Shown in pieces: positions 1 through 7,989 of a DNA stretch of 59,500 bases. Below the pieces are notes generated by a model. The model was not told the DNA's origin. It was given only the letters and a program-made list of their open reading frames with translations, and did not search any database. Origin of the DNA: Pseudomonas sp. C2B4. GTDB lineage: Bacteria; Pseudomonadota; Gammaproteobacteria; Pseudomonadales; Pseudomonadaceae. The stretch spans positions 1-59,500 of the forward strand of contig NZ_JABFMU010000042.1 in NCBI RefSeq assembly GCF_013359695.1. The letters run 5' to 3'. Each line of letters begins with the position of its first letter. Positions within the stretch are counted from its first letter, which is position 1. The position numbers were made by a program, and so were the translations under genes.

Positions 1-8
1 TTGTGGTA

Positions 9-42
9 GGTCTCGTGGGCTCGGTTTTGTGTATACGAGACC
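9..42. repeat. Short inverted repeat at window edge
   Basis: GGTCTCGT (9-16) pairs with ACGAGACC (35-42) around an 18-base loop. It lies just past the 3' end of the minus-strand stress-protein gene, but there is no T-tract in that direction. A transcription-end hairpin is possible but unproven. Confidence 0.35.
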
Positions 43-74
43 GGGGGGTGGGCGGGGCGGTGAGCACCTGGGTG

Positions 75-905
75 TTACATGTTGAGGTGGCTTTTGGGCA
101 GGAACAGCAAAGGGCGCATGGTCGTTCGGATCATTCTTGAGGTCGTACTGCCAAGCCAGAAGCGGTGGGCTCGCGAATGACTAAAAGCGCCCATGACCAG
201 CAGATCGATATTGTGCTCGGTCTGATAGGCCTGTAGGGCGAGATCCACTTTTCCGTCGCAGATAGCTGTCCGAACATCACGCCCGGCTGCCTTCAGAATG
301 GCTCCCGCTGAATCGAGTTGCTCTAGGTTCTTAGGCGTTTTGGCCGCAACCATGACGAGATGTGCCGCCAGATTTGTGAGTACTGGACTGGTGGCCAGCA
401 TTTCCACTCCCATGTGCGTGACTTCGCTCGCGTCATACGCGAGCATCAGGCTTCGCGGAGCCTTGAAGGTGGTTGGGGTGACCAGAATAGGTTTGTGCAA
501 AGCATGGATGATCTTTTCGAGCTGGTTGAGGAGCGGGTAAAGCGAGCTATGCTTTCCCATCACTAACCAGCGCATGTCATTTTCCATCTCTAGCAACCGG
601 CACAAGAGCTCTCCGTTTTTTTGGTGCAGCTCCGGCTTCATCACGCCATCAGCAATCGCGCGTTCCTGTGCGTTTTGCAGCATCAGGTAGCCTTGTTTGA
701 GTGCCCGCTCATGGCGCCGTTCGTCCAGCGTCATGCTGTCCAGCATGTGCGCTAGGCTACCGGGTTGAGTTTCCATACAAGGGGGGTGATTTACAACATT
801 CAGGAGGGTCAGCGGAAGGCCGAAGTTGAGACTGGCCCACGCGGCGTAGTCGCAGACGGCCGGGGACGCGTTCGTGTTATCGATACAGGCTAATATGCGG
901 GTCAT
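75..905 (-). CDS. Universal stress protein, tandem UspA domains
   Basis: The 276-residue protein holds two Usp domains in tandem, as in UspE-type proteins. Each begins with a beta strand: residues 1-10 read MTRILACIDN, and near residue 150 SLMLAYDASE starts the second. The C-terminal part has GAFSHSRAHRFWLGSTT, matching the G-x2-G-x9-G-S/T nucleotide-binding pattern loosely; the first G-x-G is replaced. Usp proteins are cytoplasmic stress-survival factors, and in Pseudomonas several are induced under oxygen limitation through Anr. No TTGAT-N4-ATCAA Anr box was found upstream, although a CTTGATCAAG palindrome lies near 1025. The gene stands alone and is transcribed away from the malic enzyme gene in the same direction. 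The family is clear; the role is general. Confidence 0.9.
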   Translation of the reverse strand: MTRILACIDNTNASPAVCDYAAWASLNFGLPLTLLNVVNHPPCMETQPGSLAHMLDSMTLDERRHERALKQGYLMLQNAQERAIADGVMKPELHQKNGELLCRLLEMENDMRWLVMGKHSSLYPLLNQLEKIIHALHKPILVTPTTFKAPRSLMLAYDASEVTHMGVEMLATSPVLTNLAAHLVMVAAKTPKNLEQLDSAGAILKAAGRDVRTAICDGKVDLALQAYQTEHNIDLLVMGAFSHSRAHRFWLGSTTSRMIRTTMRPLLFLPKSHLNM

Positions 906-1419
906 TCATGGCCTCTTCTCAGCGAACTTGAAGAGCCTGTCAAGATCACGTGGGCTATAAACGAAAGTGCTTGTCTCGGAAGGGATCGCTTTCCACCCGG
1001 CTCGTCACGTTGGTATAGATAAACTTGATCAAGTGCCAGTATAGCAACGTCTGAAGAACTTCTTAGCAGGCCAGTCTAATCAAGAGGTGATGCCGGTCAT
1101 GTGTGAGGTGTACTGATGCACCGCCAGGAACCCGCTGGCGTTGAGTGCCCCGCGACGAAGGCTAAGGCAAAACCACGATGCCCGGTTTGCGTCTGTTGTC
1201 CGTCGTCGGCCAGTGAGGCTTCTCGCATATTTGATAGGTATTCATTCACCAATGTATCAAGAGCGTGAAGCGCAATATGGCCAACCGATAAGGCTTGTCT
1301 GGCATCAAGCTCTCCTCGCGAGATTGATCTTGCTGCTCATTGATCCTTTGAGCTGTTCGCGAGTGCGTTGGCTGCAAACCTCGCAGGAGGTCACGCAGCC
1401 TCGGCTTTATTGTGTCAGT
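906..1419. other. Intergenic stretch without a convincing gene
   Basis: About 510 bases lie between the stress protein and malic enzyme genes. On the minus strand between roughly 1110 and 1330 one frame stays open and reads a helical-looking peptide (ELDARQALSVGHIALHAL), but it has no start codon with a ribosome-binding site and follows an in-frame stop. It may be a remnant of a small gene. The stretch nearest the stress protein start should hold its promoter; no sigma-70 pair was clear enough to name. Confidence 0.4.
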
Positions 1420-2664
1420 TCAAAGCGGGTAGTGCTTCGGATAGGGCAGTTGTGCAACGCCGGTGTCGACAGCGGCCTTGGCTACTGCACCGGCTATTGC
1501 TCCGAGTAGGCGAGCATCGAGGGCCTTGGGGAGGATGTAGTCGCGTCCGAACTCAAGTTTGTCGATATTGAACGCTTTCAACACTTCCACCGGGGCCGGC
1601 TCTTTGGCCAATTGGCGCAGCGCTTCAACCGCCGCGATCTTCATCGCTTCGTTGATCTGCTTCGCGCGAACATCCAGGGTTCCACGGAAAATGAATGGGA
1701 AGCCCAGGACATTGTTGACTTGGTTCGGATAGTCGGAGCGCCCGGTCGCCATGATCAAGTCGTCGCGTGTCGCCATGGCCAGCTCGTAATTGATTTCAGG
1801 ATCCGGGTTCGAGCAGGCAAACACGACTGGATTGGGGGCCATCGCTATCAGTGCTTCCACCGGCAGAAGGTTGGCCCCGGACAGTCCTATAAATACATCG
1901 GCACCTTGGATGGCGTCCATCAGCGTACGAGGGCCACCGTCGTTCACAAATTGTTTTTTGTACTGATTGAGGTCTTCACGTGCAGAGTGGATAACACCGA
2001 CGCGGTCAACCATGTACAGGTTGCTTTGTTGGGCGCCGAGGCTGAGTAGCAGGCGCATGCAAGCCGTGGCCGCAGCTCCGGCACCGAGGCAGACGATTCT
2101 CGCGTTCTCTAGGGTTTTGCCCTGAATCTCCAGTGCGTTCAGCATGCCGGCGGCAGTGACGATAGCGGTGCCATGCTGGTCGTCATGGAACACCGGGATG
2201 TTGCATTGTTCGATCAGCGCTTCTTCGATCTCGAAGCACTCAGGGGCTTTGATGTCTTCCAAGTTAATGCCGCCAAAGGTATCGGCGATGCGCACGACGG
2301 TGTCGATAAAGGCTTGGGAGCTCTCGGCATTGACTTCGATGTCGATCGAATCGACTCCGGCAAAACGCTTGAACAACAGAGCCTTGCCTTCCATAACTGG
2401 CTTACTGGCCAGAGGGCCAAGATTACCCAGGCCCAGAATGGCGGTGCCGTTGGTAATGACTGCCACCAGATTGCCTTTGCCGGTGAAGCGGTAGGCGTTC
2501 TCTGGGTTCTTCGCGATTTCGCGCACAGGCTCGGCTACGCCCGGACTGTAGGCCAGTGCAAGTTGGACGGCAGTGTCTGCTGGCTTGGTCAGTACTATGC
2601 CTATTTTTCCTGGGGTTGGGAATTCGTGGTAATCCAGTGCGGCCTGCTTGAAGTCGATAGTCAT
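1420..2664 (-). CDS. maeB: Malic enzyme (oxaloacetate-decarboxylating malate dehydrogenase)
   Basis: Malic enzyme converts malate to pyruvate and CO2 while reducing NAD(P)+. The 414-residue protein has the N-terminal malic domain with AYSPGVAEPVREIAKNPENA (about 38-57), the metal/substrate segment FHDDQHGTAIVTAAG (about 159-173), and the Rossmann loop CLGAGAAATACMRLL (about 191-205). It is the short bacterial form of the Pseudomonas MaeB type (about 420 residues) and lacks the phosphotransacetylase-like C-terminal domain of longer MaeB proteins. The start has an AGGTTCGC stretch a few bases upstream. The gene appears monocistronic. Supply of NADPH and pyruvate is the likely role; cofactor preference cannot be read with confidence. 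The symbol is by family resemblance. Confidence 0.93.
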   Translation of the reverse strand: MTIDFKQAALDYHEFPTPGKIGIVLTKPADTAVQLALAYSPGVAEPVREIAKNPENAYRFTGKGNLVAVITNGTAILGLGNLGPLASKPVMEGKALLFKRFAGVDSIDIEVNAESSQAFIDTVVRIADTFGGINLEDIKAPECFEIEEALIEQCNIPVFHDDQHGTAIVTAAGMLNALEIQGKTLENARIVCLGAGAAATACMRLLLSLGAQQSNLYMVDRVGVIHSAREDLNQYKKQFVNDGGPRTLMDAIQGADVFIGLSGANLLPVEALIAMAPNPVVFACSNPDPEINYELAMATRDDLIMATGRSDYPNQVNNVLGFPFIFRGTLDVRAKQINEAMKIAAVEALRQLAKEPAPVEVLKAFNIDKLEFGRDYILPKALDARLLGAIAGAVAKAAVDTGVAQLPYPKHYPL

Positions 2665-2884
2665 GCGAACCTCTAATTAGACGTTGATTACAATCACATG
2701 CTAACATTATTATAACGCTTGGCAACCAGGGGCCTGAACTCCAGGGCAGGTTCCAAATTGCCGGCTTGAACGCTTCTGACGAATAGGTTGGTCAGCGAGT
2801 GGATCGGTTCTATTGGTGCCAAGACTTCAGGGCGGGCCTGTATTTCTGGGTCAATAGAACGCTTTATATTCTTGAACCCATCTT

Positions 2885-2910
2885 AGGCCACCTTGTGTGG
2901 CCTTTTTTTT
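2885..2910 (+). terminator. Rho-independent terminator
   Basis: AGGCCAC (2885-2891) and GTGGCCT (2897-2903) form a 7-bp stem around a 5-base loop, followed by eight T residues. It points along the plus strand, yet no plus-strand gene precedes it, since the malic enzyme gene is divergent. It therefore ends an unannotated transcript from about 2700-2880, or is the relic of a lost gene. Confidence 0.8.
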
Positions 2911-3054
2911 GCGTACTCGAACGTCATGAATTTGGTGGTGGGAGGGGTGATGAGCTACTGACAGTCCCAAGCGGATGCCGTGCAGTGGTTCAATATGCTG
3001 GCGTGCGGAAGGGGGGGTAAGAAGGGAGGAGGCGACCTCGGTGACTACGATTGA

Positions 3055-3243
3055 TTAATCGGGGTCGATTGCTGGTTCAGCGATTACTTCAGGCAAGGCA
3101 TGCGGCGCTTCGATTCTTTCTTTGAGTGTGGCTGCATAATCCCTAGCCCTCTGCTCATCGCGAAACTGAATGTTACGGCCACCGAAGCAAACCGACCAAA
3201 GCTCTTCGCGTTGGTTAGACAACTGCTCAACCTTGACTGACAT
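3055..3243 (-). CDS. Small hypothetical protein, 62 aa
   Basis: The ATG at 3243 is preceded by GGAG with a 7-base spacer, so it is preferred over an in-frame TTG six bases upstream. The protein starts MSVKVEQLSNQREE, contains a central FGGRNIQFRDEQRARDYA segment resembling small DUF2188-like folds, and ends in an acidic proline-rich tail. It lies 24 bases downstream of another small gene on the same strand and is probably co-transcribed with it. No function is recognised; the good ribosome site and pairing support a real gene. Confidence 0.65.
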   Translation of the reverse strand: MSVKVEQLSNQREELWSVCFGGRNIQFRDEQRARDYAATLKERIEAPHALPEVIAEPAIDPD

Positions 3244-3267
3244 GATCAAACTCCAGAAGTGGGGCGA

Positions 3268-3498
3268 TTAGAAGTGAACTTCGGCAGATTTGATGCCAAT
3301 GTCCCGAAGCTCATGAATCACGTCATCCAGGTGCCGAAACGACTCGATTTCTTCGTTGTCATTGACCAGGAAATAACTTCTTCCCGCCTCTTTTTTAAAA
3401 AGGATGATCCACTCGTTCGTGTTGGCCGGGTTGGCGATCACGTGCGTGTCGAAGAGCATGCCTTCACCGTGTTTGGTTTTGACGTCTTCGCGTTTCAT
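3268..3498 (-). CDS. Small hypothetical protein, 76 aa
   Basis: The start chosen is the ATG at 3498 because CGGAG sits 6-7 bases upstream; the ORF stays open to 3531 but without a ribosome site. The protein has mixed charge with a DTHVIANPANTNEWIILF segment and a C-terminal half (about 38-76) rich in acidic and helical residues. No signal peptide or membrane segment is seen. It is the first gene of a two-gene unit with the 62-residue gene, divergent from the SulP gene with about 160 bases between. Function unknown. Confidence 0.65.
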   Translation of the reverse strand: MKREDVKTKHGEGMLFDTHVIANPANTNEWIILFKKEAGRSYFLVNDNEEIESFRHLDDVIHELRDIGIKSAEVHF

Positions 3499-3620
3499 GC
3501 GGATCTCCGAGTGTGGACACATTCTGTCCACGAGTGTGATTGGGGGGCTTTCTGCGCTGAATTTTCAGCGCGCTCAGGGGCTGTGCCAAGGGTAGTTCAA
3601 TGGCTTTACTGTTATCACTA

Positions 3621-3641
3621 CATGTGAATATTATGCACATG
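3621..3641. promoter_or_regulatory. Palindrome upstream of SulP gene
   Basis: CATGTG (3621-3626) and CACATG (3636-3641) flank a 9-base AT-rich core, 20 bases ahead of the SulP start codon in the divergent intergenic region. The geometry suits a dimeric repressor or activator, but no regulator is assigned. The site is so close to the start that binding there would affect transcription or early elongation of the transporter gene. Confidence 0.4.
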
Positions 3642-3661
3642 CCAACCGACAGAGGCTAGTC

Positions 3662-5323
3662 ATGATTGCGATACGAGAAGCGTGGAAGGCTGGTCTGTTA
3701 GCGCCCGAGCACTGGCTTCGAAATATCGTCTCTGGGGTTATCGTCGGCGTCGTGGCGTTGCCCTTGGCCATGGCGTTTGCTATCGCTTCAGGTGTCAAGC
3801 CTGAGCAAGGGATTTACACGGCCATTATCGGTGGCCTCTTGGTTTCTCTCTTTGGAGGGAGTCGTGTTCAGATCACTGGCCCGACAGGGGCATTCATCGT
3901 CATTCTGGCTGGCGTGACTGCTAAGTACGGTGTTGACGGCTTGCAAATAGCAACGATGATGGCCGGGGTGATCCTGTTGTTGCTCGGTATCACCAAGCTT
4001 GGAGCCATCATCAAGTTCATCCCCGACCCGGTGATTGTCGGATTCACCGCCGGTATCGGTGTGATCATTTGGGTGGGGCAATGGAAAGACTTTTTCGGTT
4101 TGCCGAAAATCAGCGGTGAGCATTTCCATGAGCGACTCTGGCACCTGCTCCAGGCGCTTCCCCATCTTCATGTGCCCACAACACTGTTGGCGCTTTTGAG
4201 TTTGCTGCTGGTCATTACGGCTCCCAGGATACCTGGCATAAAGCGAGTGCCGGGGCCACTGATCGCCATGGTCATTGTGACGGTCATTCAGTCTTGCTTT
4301 CAGTTTTCCGGCGTTGCGACGATTGGTAGTGCGTTTGGGGGGATTCCTCAAGGGCTGCCAACAATTGGTCTGCCTGAAATAACCATACCGCAGGTGATCG
4401 AGTTGATCGGCCCGGCGTTCGCGATTGCGATGTTGGGGGCTATCGAGTCATTGCTGTCTGCTGTTGTTGCAGACGGGATGGCGGGCACCAAGCACGACTC
4501 CAATCAGGAGCTGATCGGCCAAGGTATCGCGAACCTAGCCACTCCTTTGTTCGGTGGTTTTGCGGCGACAGGCGCGATCGCTCGAACGGCCACCAACATC
4601 CGCAATGGCGGAAACAGCCCGATTGCCGGGTTTGTCCATGCTTTCACATTGATTTTACTGATTTCTTTGCTGGCGCCTCTGGCCTCGGATATTCCGCTGT
4701 GCACTCTGGCTGCGATCCTGTTTGTCGTTGCTTACAACATGAGTGAGATGAAGCACTTCAAACGCATGGTCGAGCGTGCCCCAAAAGCCGACGTCGCGAT
4801 ACTTCTCATAACCTTCAGTCTGACCGTTTTGAGTGATTTAACGATTGCCGTGAACATCGGTGTCATTCTCGCCATGCTGCAGTTCATGCGTCGGATGGCG
4901 TCTTCAGTCGAGGTGCAGCAAATGGTCGAAAAAGAGCTTGAGGTTGAGTTACGGAGCAATGGGCATGTTCATCTTCCGCCTGGTGTTCTGGTTTACACCA
5001 TCGAGGGGCCGCTCTTCTTTGGCGCAGCAGAAACCTTTGAGCGCGCTCTGGCTCAAACGCACACGGATCCAGGGACATTGATTATTCGTCTAAAGCGAGT
5101 GCCGTTCATGGATATAACGGGCTTACAAACGCTACTCGAAGTCATTGAGCACTTACGTAAGCGCAGCATCGTCGTAAAACTGTGCGAAGCCAACGAAAAA
5201 GTCCTTGGCAAACTGGACAGAGCAGGGATACTCCAAGTGCTTGGTTCAGAGCATTATCATGCCGACTTCAATGGTGCACTGAACAGTCATGTCGCGAGTG
5301 AGAAGCCGCCAGGCTATAGCTGA
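3662..5323 (+). CDS. SulP family inorganic anion transporter with STAS domain
   Basis: This 553-residue inner-membrane carrier belongs to the SulP/SLC26 family, which moves sulfate, bicarbonate or other anions, often coupled to Na+ or H+. The N-terminal part has the family signature GVVALPLAMAFAIASGVKPEQGIYTAIIGG (about 30-59, quoted in pieces: VVALPLAMAFAIASGV, then EQGIYTAIIGG), then 10 or more hydrophobic segments to about residue 415. A cytoplasmic STAS domain follows (about 435-545) with the typical core PGVLVYTIEGPLFFGAA and the FMDITGL loop. Length is normal. The plus-strand gene stands alone between the small divergent pair and the convergent repressor gene. Substrate cannot be told from sequence; no carbonic anhydrase gene is adjacent. 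Confidence 0.92.
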   Translation: MIAIREAWKAGLLAPEHWLRNIVSGVIVGVVALPLAMAFAIASGVKPEQGIYTAIIGGLLVSLFGGSRVQITGPTGAFIVILAGVTAKYGVDGLQIATMMAGVILLLLGITKLGAIIKFIPDPVIVGFTAGIGVIIWVGQWKDFFGLPKISGEHFHERLWHLLQALPHLHVPTTLLALLSLLLVITAPRIPGIKRVPGPLIAMVIVTVIQSCFQFSGVATIGSAFGGIPQGLPTIGLPEITIPQVIELIGPAFAIAMLGAIESLLSAVVADGMAGTKHDSNQELIGQGIANLATPLFGGFAATGAIARTATNIRNGGNSPIAGFVHAFTLILLISLLAPLASDIPLCTLAAILFVVAYNMSEMKHFKRMVERAPKADVAILLITFSLTVLSDLTIAVNIGVILAMLQFMRRMASSVEVQQMVEKELEVELRSNGHVHLPPGVLVYTIEGPLFFGAAETFERALAQTHTDPGTLIIRLKRVPFMDITGLQTLLEVIEHLRKRSIVVKLCEANEKVLGKLDRAGILQVLGSEHYHADFNGALNSHVASEKPPGYS

Positions 5324-5349
5324 ACTGGAATGCCGCAGGTAGAGCGATG

Positions 5350-5375
5350 AGGCTGACCCCTTTTCACGTCAGCCT
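5350..5375. terminator. Hairpin between convergent SulP and RHH genes
   Basis: AGGCTGAC (5350-5357) pairs with GTCAGCCT (5368-5375) around a 10-base loop. It sits between the two stop codons of convergent genes, where a bidirectional terminator is expected. It has no strong T-tract, so efficiency is uncertain. Confidence 0.5.
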
Positions 5376-5388
5376 ATCCGCGAAAGCA

Positions 5389-5571
5389 TTATTTAGCCGC
5401 AACTTTATTGTTTTTGGTCGAGTAGGACACGCCATGCGTCTCCAGGTAGTCTCGAATAAGCTGACGGACGACTTGTGAGGGCGTCAGATCCTGAGCTGCA
5501 CAGAGCTCCTCAAGGGCTTTTTTCTTGACGGGATCAATGAGCACAGTCAGTCGTGCAGTCTTGTTTTCCAT
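5389..5571 (-). CDS. Ribbon-helix-helix (CopG-like) DNA-binding protein
   Basis: The 60-residue protein has the RHH layout: a short strand ARLTVLIDP (about 6-14), helix VKKKALEELCAAQ (about 15-27), a turn DLTPS and a second helix QVVRQLIRDYLETHG (about 33-47), then a basic tail. Such proteins are dimeric repressors, often of their own gene or an antitoxin operon. No toxin gene is adjacent. A perfect inverted repeat overlaps the start of its own transcript, suggesting autoregulation. The gene is convergent with SulP. Target genes other than itself are unknown. Confidence 0.8.
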   Translation of the reverse strand: MENKTARLTVLIDPVKKKALEELCAAQDLTPSQVVRQLIRDYLETHGVSYSTKNNKVAAK

Positions 5572-5590
5572 GGAGTTGCCAGAACCCTGA

Positions 5591-5638
5591 TTTGATCAAT
5601 GATAATCAAATTATAATCCCGAGGGTTTTGTTTGTCAC
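5591..5638 (-). promoter_or_regulatory. Promoter and likely operator of the RHH gene
   Basis: On the minus strand, GTGACA (5633-5638) and TATAAT (5610-5615) are separated by 17 bases, a near-consensus sigma-70 promoter. Directly downstream, overlapping the expected start point, is the inverted repeat TTTGAT-N8-ATCAAA (5591-5610 on the plus strand). The repeat placement fits repression by the RHH product, which is inference. Confidence 0.65.
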
Positions 5639-5679
5639 CGTCTAGGTGTGTCAGGGCCAACTGGATTGACTGTGAACAA

Positions 5680-5826
5680 TACTATCCGATTCAGCGCAGC
5701 CATAGTGCCCGACCACGCCCTGATAGACATACCGCAGCACATTCTCGGCGACGTAGGCAGGGCGCGCGGCTCAATCCAATTTGAGAGCTCCATAATGGCG
5801 GCCTCAAGGGCTAGCTGGTTGCTCAT
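5680..5826 (-). pseudogene. Frameshifted third copy of the NQLALEAAIMEL small protein
   Basis: The first 19 residues after an ATG at 5826 (MSNQLALEAAIMELSNWIE) closely match residues 17-34 of the intact 71-residue protein at 12968-13183 (NQLALEAAIMELTNWVEQR). After that the frame slips: another frame reads YVAENVLRYVY, matching VADNVRGALEA of the intact protein. AGGTGCC lies before the ATG, so the start might be local. This is the third, shortest member of a small family that also occurs at 57966-58190. Confidence 0.6.
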
Positions 5827-6015
5827 GGCACCTCCTAATGGGCCTCATTTTAAGGCTTGGAGGTGTCTACGAAACTAGGGGCGATTCAGTGTGCTTCCCT
5901 GTCCTCTAATTTAGCCCGGGATCGTGACTTTAAATTTCATATTGGCTTCCTCACGTACAGCGCGGTTATAACCACCTCCTCGGCTATGTCAGCCAAGAAG
6001 AGACACGCAGCAACC

Positions 6016-6306
6016 ATGCTGAAATCACTTCTAGTTATCGCTATTGGTGCATCGCTTGGCTCCTGGTTGCGCTGACTTTTGGGCATGAAGCTTAACGTGC
6101 TGCTCTCGACTATTCCCCCTGGTGCTGTGGTGGCGATCGTGGTCGGTGGCTACATCATTGGCCTGGCAATCGCGTTCTTGGCCGCATCTCCCTCCCTAAG
6201 CCCTGAGTGGCGTCTGCTCATCATCACGAGTTTCTGTGGGTGACTTACCACCTTTTCTACGGTTTCAGCCGAAACAATTGCCCTGATTCAGGAGGGCAGA
6301 CAGTTG
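6016..6306 (+). pseudogene. crcB: crcB fluoride channel pseudogene
   Basis: From ATG 6016 the frame reads MLKSLLVIAIGASLGSWLR, then a TGA at 6073 where CrcB/Fluc proteins have Trp in the LRW motif. The same frame continues with IPPGAVVAIVVGGYIIGLAI and SPEWRLLIITSFCG, meets a second TGA at 6241 in place of Gly, then LTTFSTVSAETIALIQEGR. These are the Fluc family landmarks, including the GFCGGLTTFST pore segment. The last third is missing; a third stop lies at about 6306, where other sequence begins. CrcB exports fluoride as a dimer; this copy cannot produce the protein. Confidence 0.85.
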
Positions 6307-6665
6307 TGAATATTACTGCAATCGACGTCCTGCTCGGTTATTGGCTTTCAGGTGACGTACCGGAACTGCTGGCAAAGCTTCCGCGCCTTGATTGGAATCT
6401 CATTGGGTTTTTTCGCGAACTGTCGTTCACCCGGCGCGAGGCCGGTATTGCCATTCGCCTCAACAGGCCTACCGCAGACGCTGCCCTGCGGATGCCCAAG
6501 ATCGGGACGCTGGGTTTCACCGTGTACTGCACCAGGAACTATGCCGGTGCCACGCGCAAAGAGGGGGCGGCACTCCCCTGGCTGTCATTTCCGGACGAGT
6601 TCGGCAGGTTGATGGCAACACCGGAGACCGTGGCGTCCGGCTGTAGGCATTCCTGGACATTCTGA
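6307..6665 (+). pseudogene. LysR-family regulator fragment
   Basis: The open frame lacks an N-terminal helix-turn-helix but holds the effector-domain pattern of LysR regulators: LSFTRREAGIAIRLNRPTA, KIGTLGFTVYCTRNYAG, then LPWLSF. In intact relatives these read READIAIRLxRP and LGTLGFxLYxS.xY. It begins directly at the break of the crcB remnant, so two gene fragments have been fused by deletion. No start codon or ribosome site suggests expression. The regulated pathway is unknown. Confidence 0.6.
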
Positions 6666-7471
6666 GTCGTGAAGAGCTTGGGGTAACAGTTTCGATGGCG
6701 CATGGGGATCCTGACATTAAGGGTCATTGCGTCCGCTAAAAATACGCGGACACCATCACCCTTAAAGCCGAGGTTCGAAGGATGTATGTCCGGAACGCTT
6801 TCGGTGATACGACTATCTCAACCGGTCGTCGAGATCGGCCGTTGTCCGTTGTGGGAGGGGTTACCATTTTTCAGAATATTGTTATGATCTGGATCAATAA
6901 AATTGTAGATATGGCAGAGCGCCACCGTTCAATTTTTTACGAAGCATTACAAATTGGGAGACCCTCATACGACTAGGGGTGACCTGATTGTATTTGGAGG
7001 GAGGCTGGGTGCTATCCGGAAAAGTGGAGCGGATAAATGCTCTGTGACACAACAAATAAACCGTCCCAGATCCATAGGAACTCAGATCGTTCTCTTCTGG
7101 CAGAGTTTCACTGGCCGCGACCGGCCGCTATAGGGTCAAACTGTGCGAAAGCATATGCACCGCTGTGTAGTGTGCGCTGCAACGTAAGATATTTCGGTGT
7201 TTGGTTAGCAGACCTTGAATTTACGTAGGAATGCGATTTTTGTTCAGATTCTGGCTTTCAAGCGTTTTCTAAAACGTTTTCACACAGCCAAGCTCGCTAT
7301 TTGCCGGTCATAGTTACAAGGCGTGCTGGTCAAGTCCGATGCAAATAGATGGTCGAAAGGTATACCCGGTGATCGGGTTGCCTAGGTAAATCGACATGGG
7401 GTTTGTTGCAGTACGTGGGCTACGTTGTTGAGTTTGACTAAAGTTGTGTGATCAATCAAAAGGAGTAGTTC
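6666..7471. other. Non-coding stretch, no gene seen
   Basis: Roughly 800 bases of comparatively AT-rich sequence hold only short open frames without ribosome sites. A short in-frame continuation after 6665 reads ELGVTVSMAHGDPDIKGH and stops; it is not recognised. No strong hairpins, repeats or promoter pairs were noted. Confidence 0.5.
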
Positions 7472-7711
7472 TTGAATTGCTTGATTTGTGGTGAGCCTGC
7501 AGCGCACTTCGATACTGTTGAATACTACAAAGAAATAGCCTGCCCAAAGTGCAGTCGCTATCGAATCGCCTGTTCGGCGGTTCCGCAGTTGAAGAAGTTT
7601 GGCTGGCCCTTCGACGTTGAACACACTAGGAAGTGGATCGAGGGACATCAGGGTACCGGAGCGACTCCAACCATCCATTCGCAGTCGTCAGATCGTGTAG
7701 CCGACGTTTAA
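7472..7711 (+). CDS. Small zinc-ribbon-like hypothetical protein, 79 aa
   Basis: Translation probably starts at TTG 7472, since AAAGGAG lies about 6 bases upstream. The protein opens MNCLICGEPAAHF and continues EIACPKCSRYRIACSA, giving CxxC ... CxxC knuckles (residues 3, 6, about 25, 28) typical of a small zinc ribbon. The middle (FDVEHTRKWIEGHQ) looks like an amphipathic helix. It is an apparently intact gene surrounded by decayed ones. Partner and function are unknown; nucleic-acid or protein binding through zinc is only a family-level guess. Confidence 0.6.
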   Translation: MNCLICGEPAAHFDTVEYYKEIACPKCSRYRIACSAVPQLKKFGWPFDVEHTRKWIEGHQGTGATPTIHSQSSDRVADV

Positions 7712-7989
7712 GCGGTAGCACAGTTTTTCGCTGCCAGGTTAGTCATTGGTTCGCTGAGGGTAGATGCACTTCATACGGCGCACTCCTGCTGGTAAGTGTT
7801 CTCTGCGTCTTGGTCTGTGCTGGCGATGTACCATTTCAGCTTGCTATCTCCTCTTGATCCCTAACCGATCCGTCGTACTGGTAGCCCGGGAAGGTGGACT
7901 TGGTAACTTGGGTGAATCGCGGTCAGCCAATGTCGAATACTGTAAAGGTTAAGTCTGGCCGATCCATCAGCGCTTGGGCTTGGACACTT

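Noticed and set aside
1010..1040. CTTGATCAAG upstream of the stress protein as an Anr/FNR box
   Set aside because: The half-sites abut without the four-base spacer of TTGAT-N4-ATCAA, so it does not meet the consensus.
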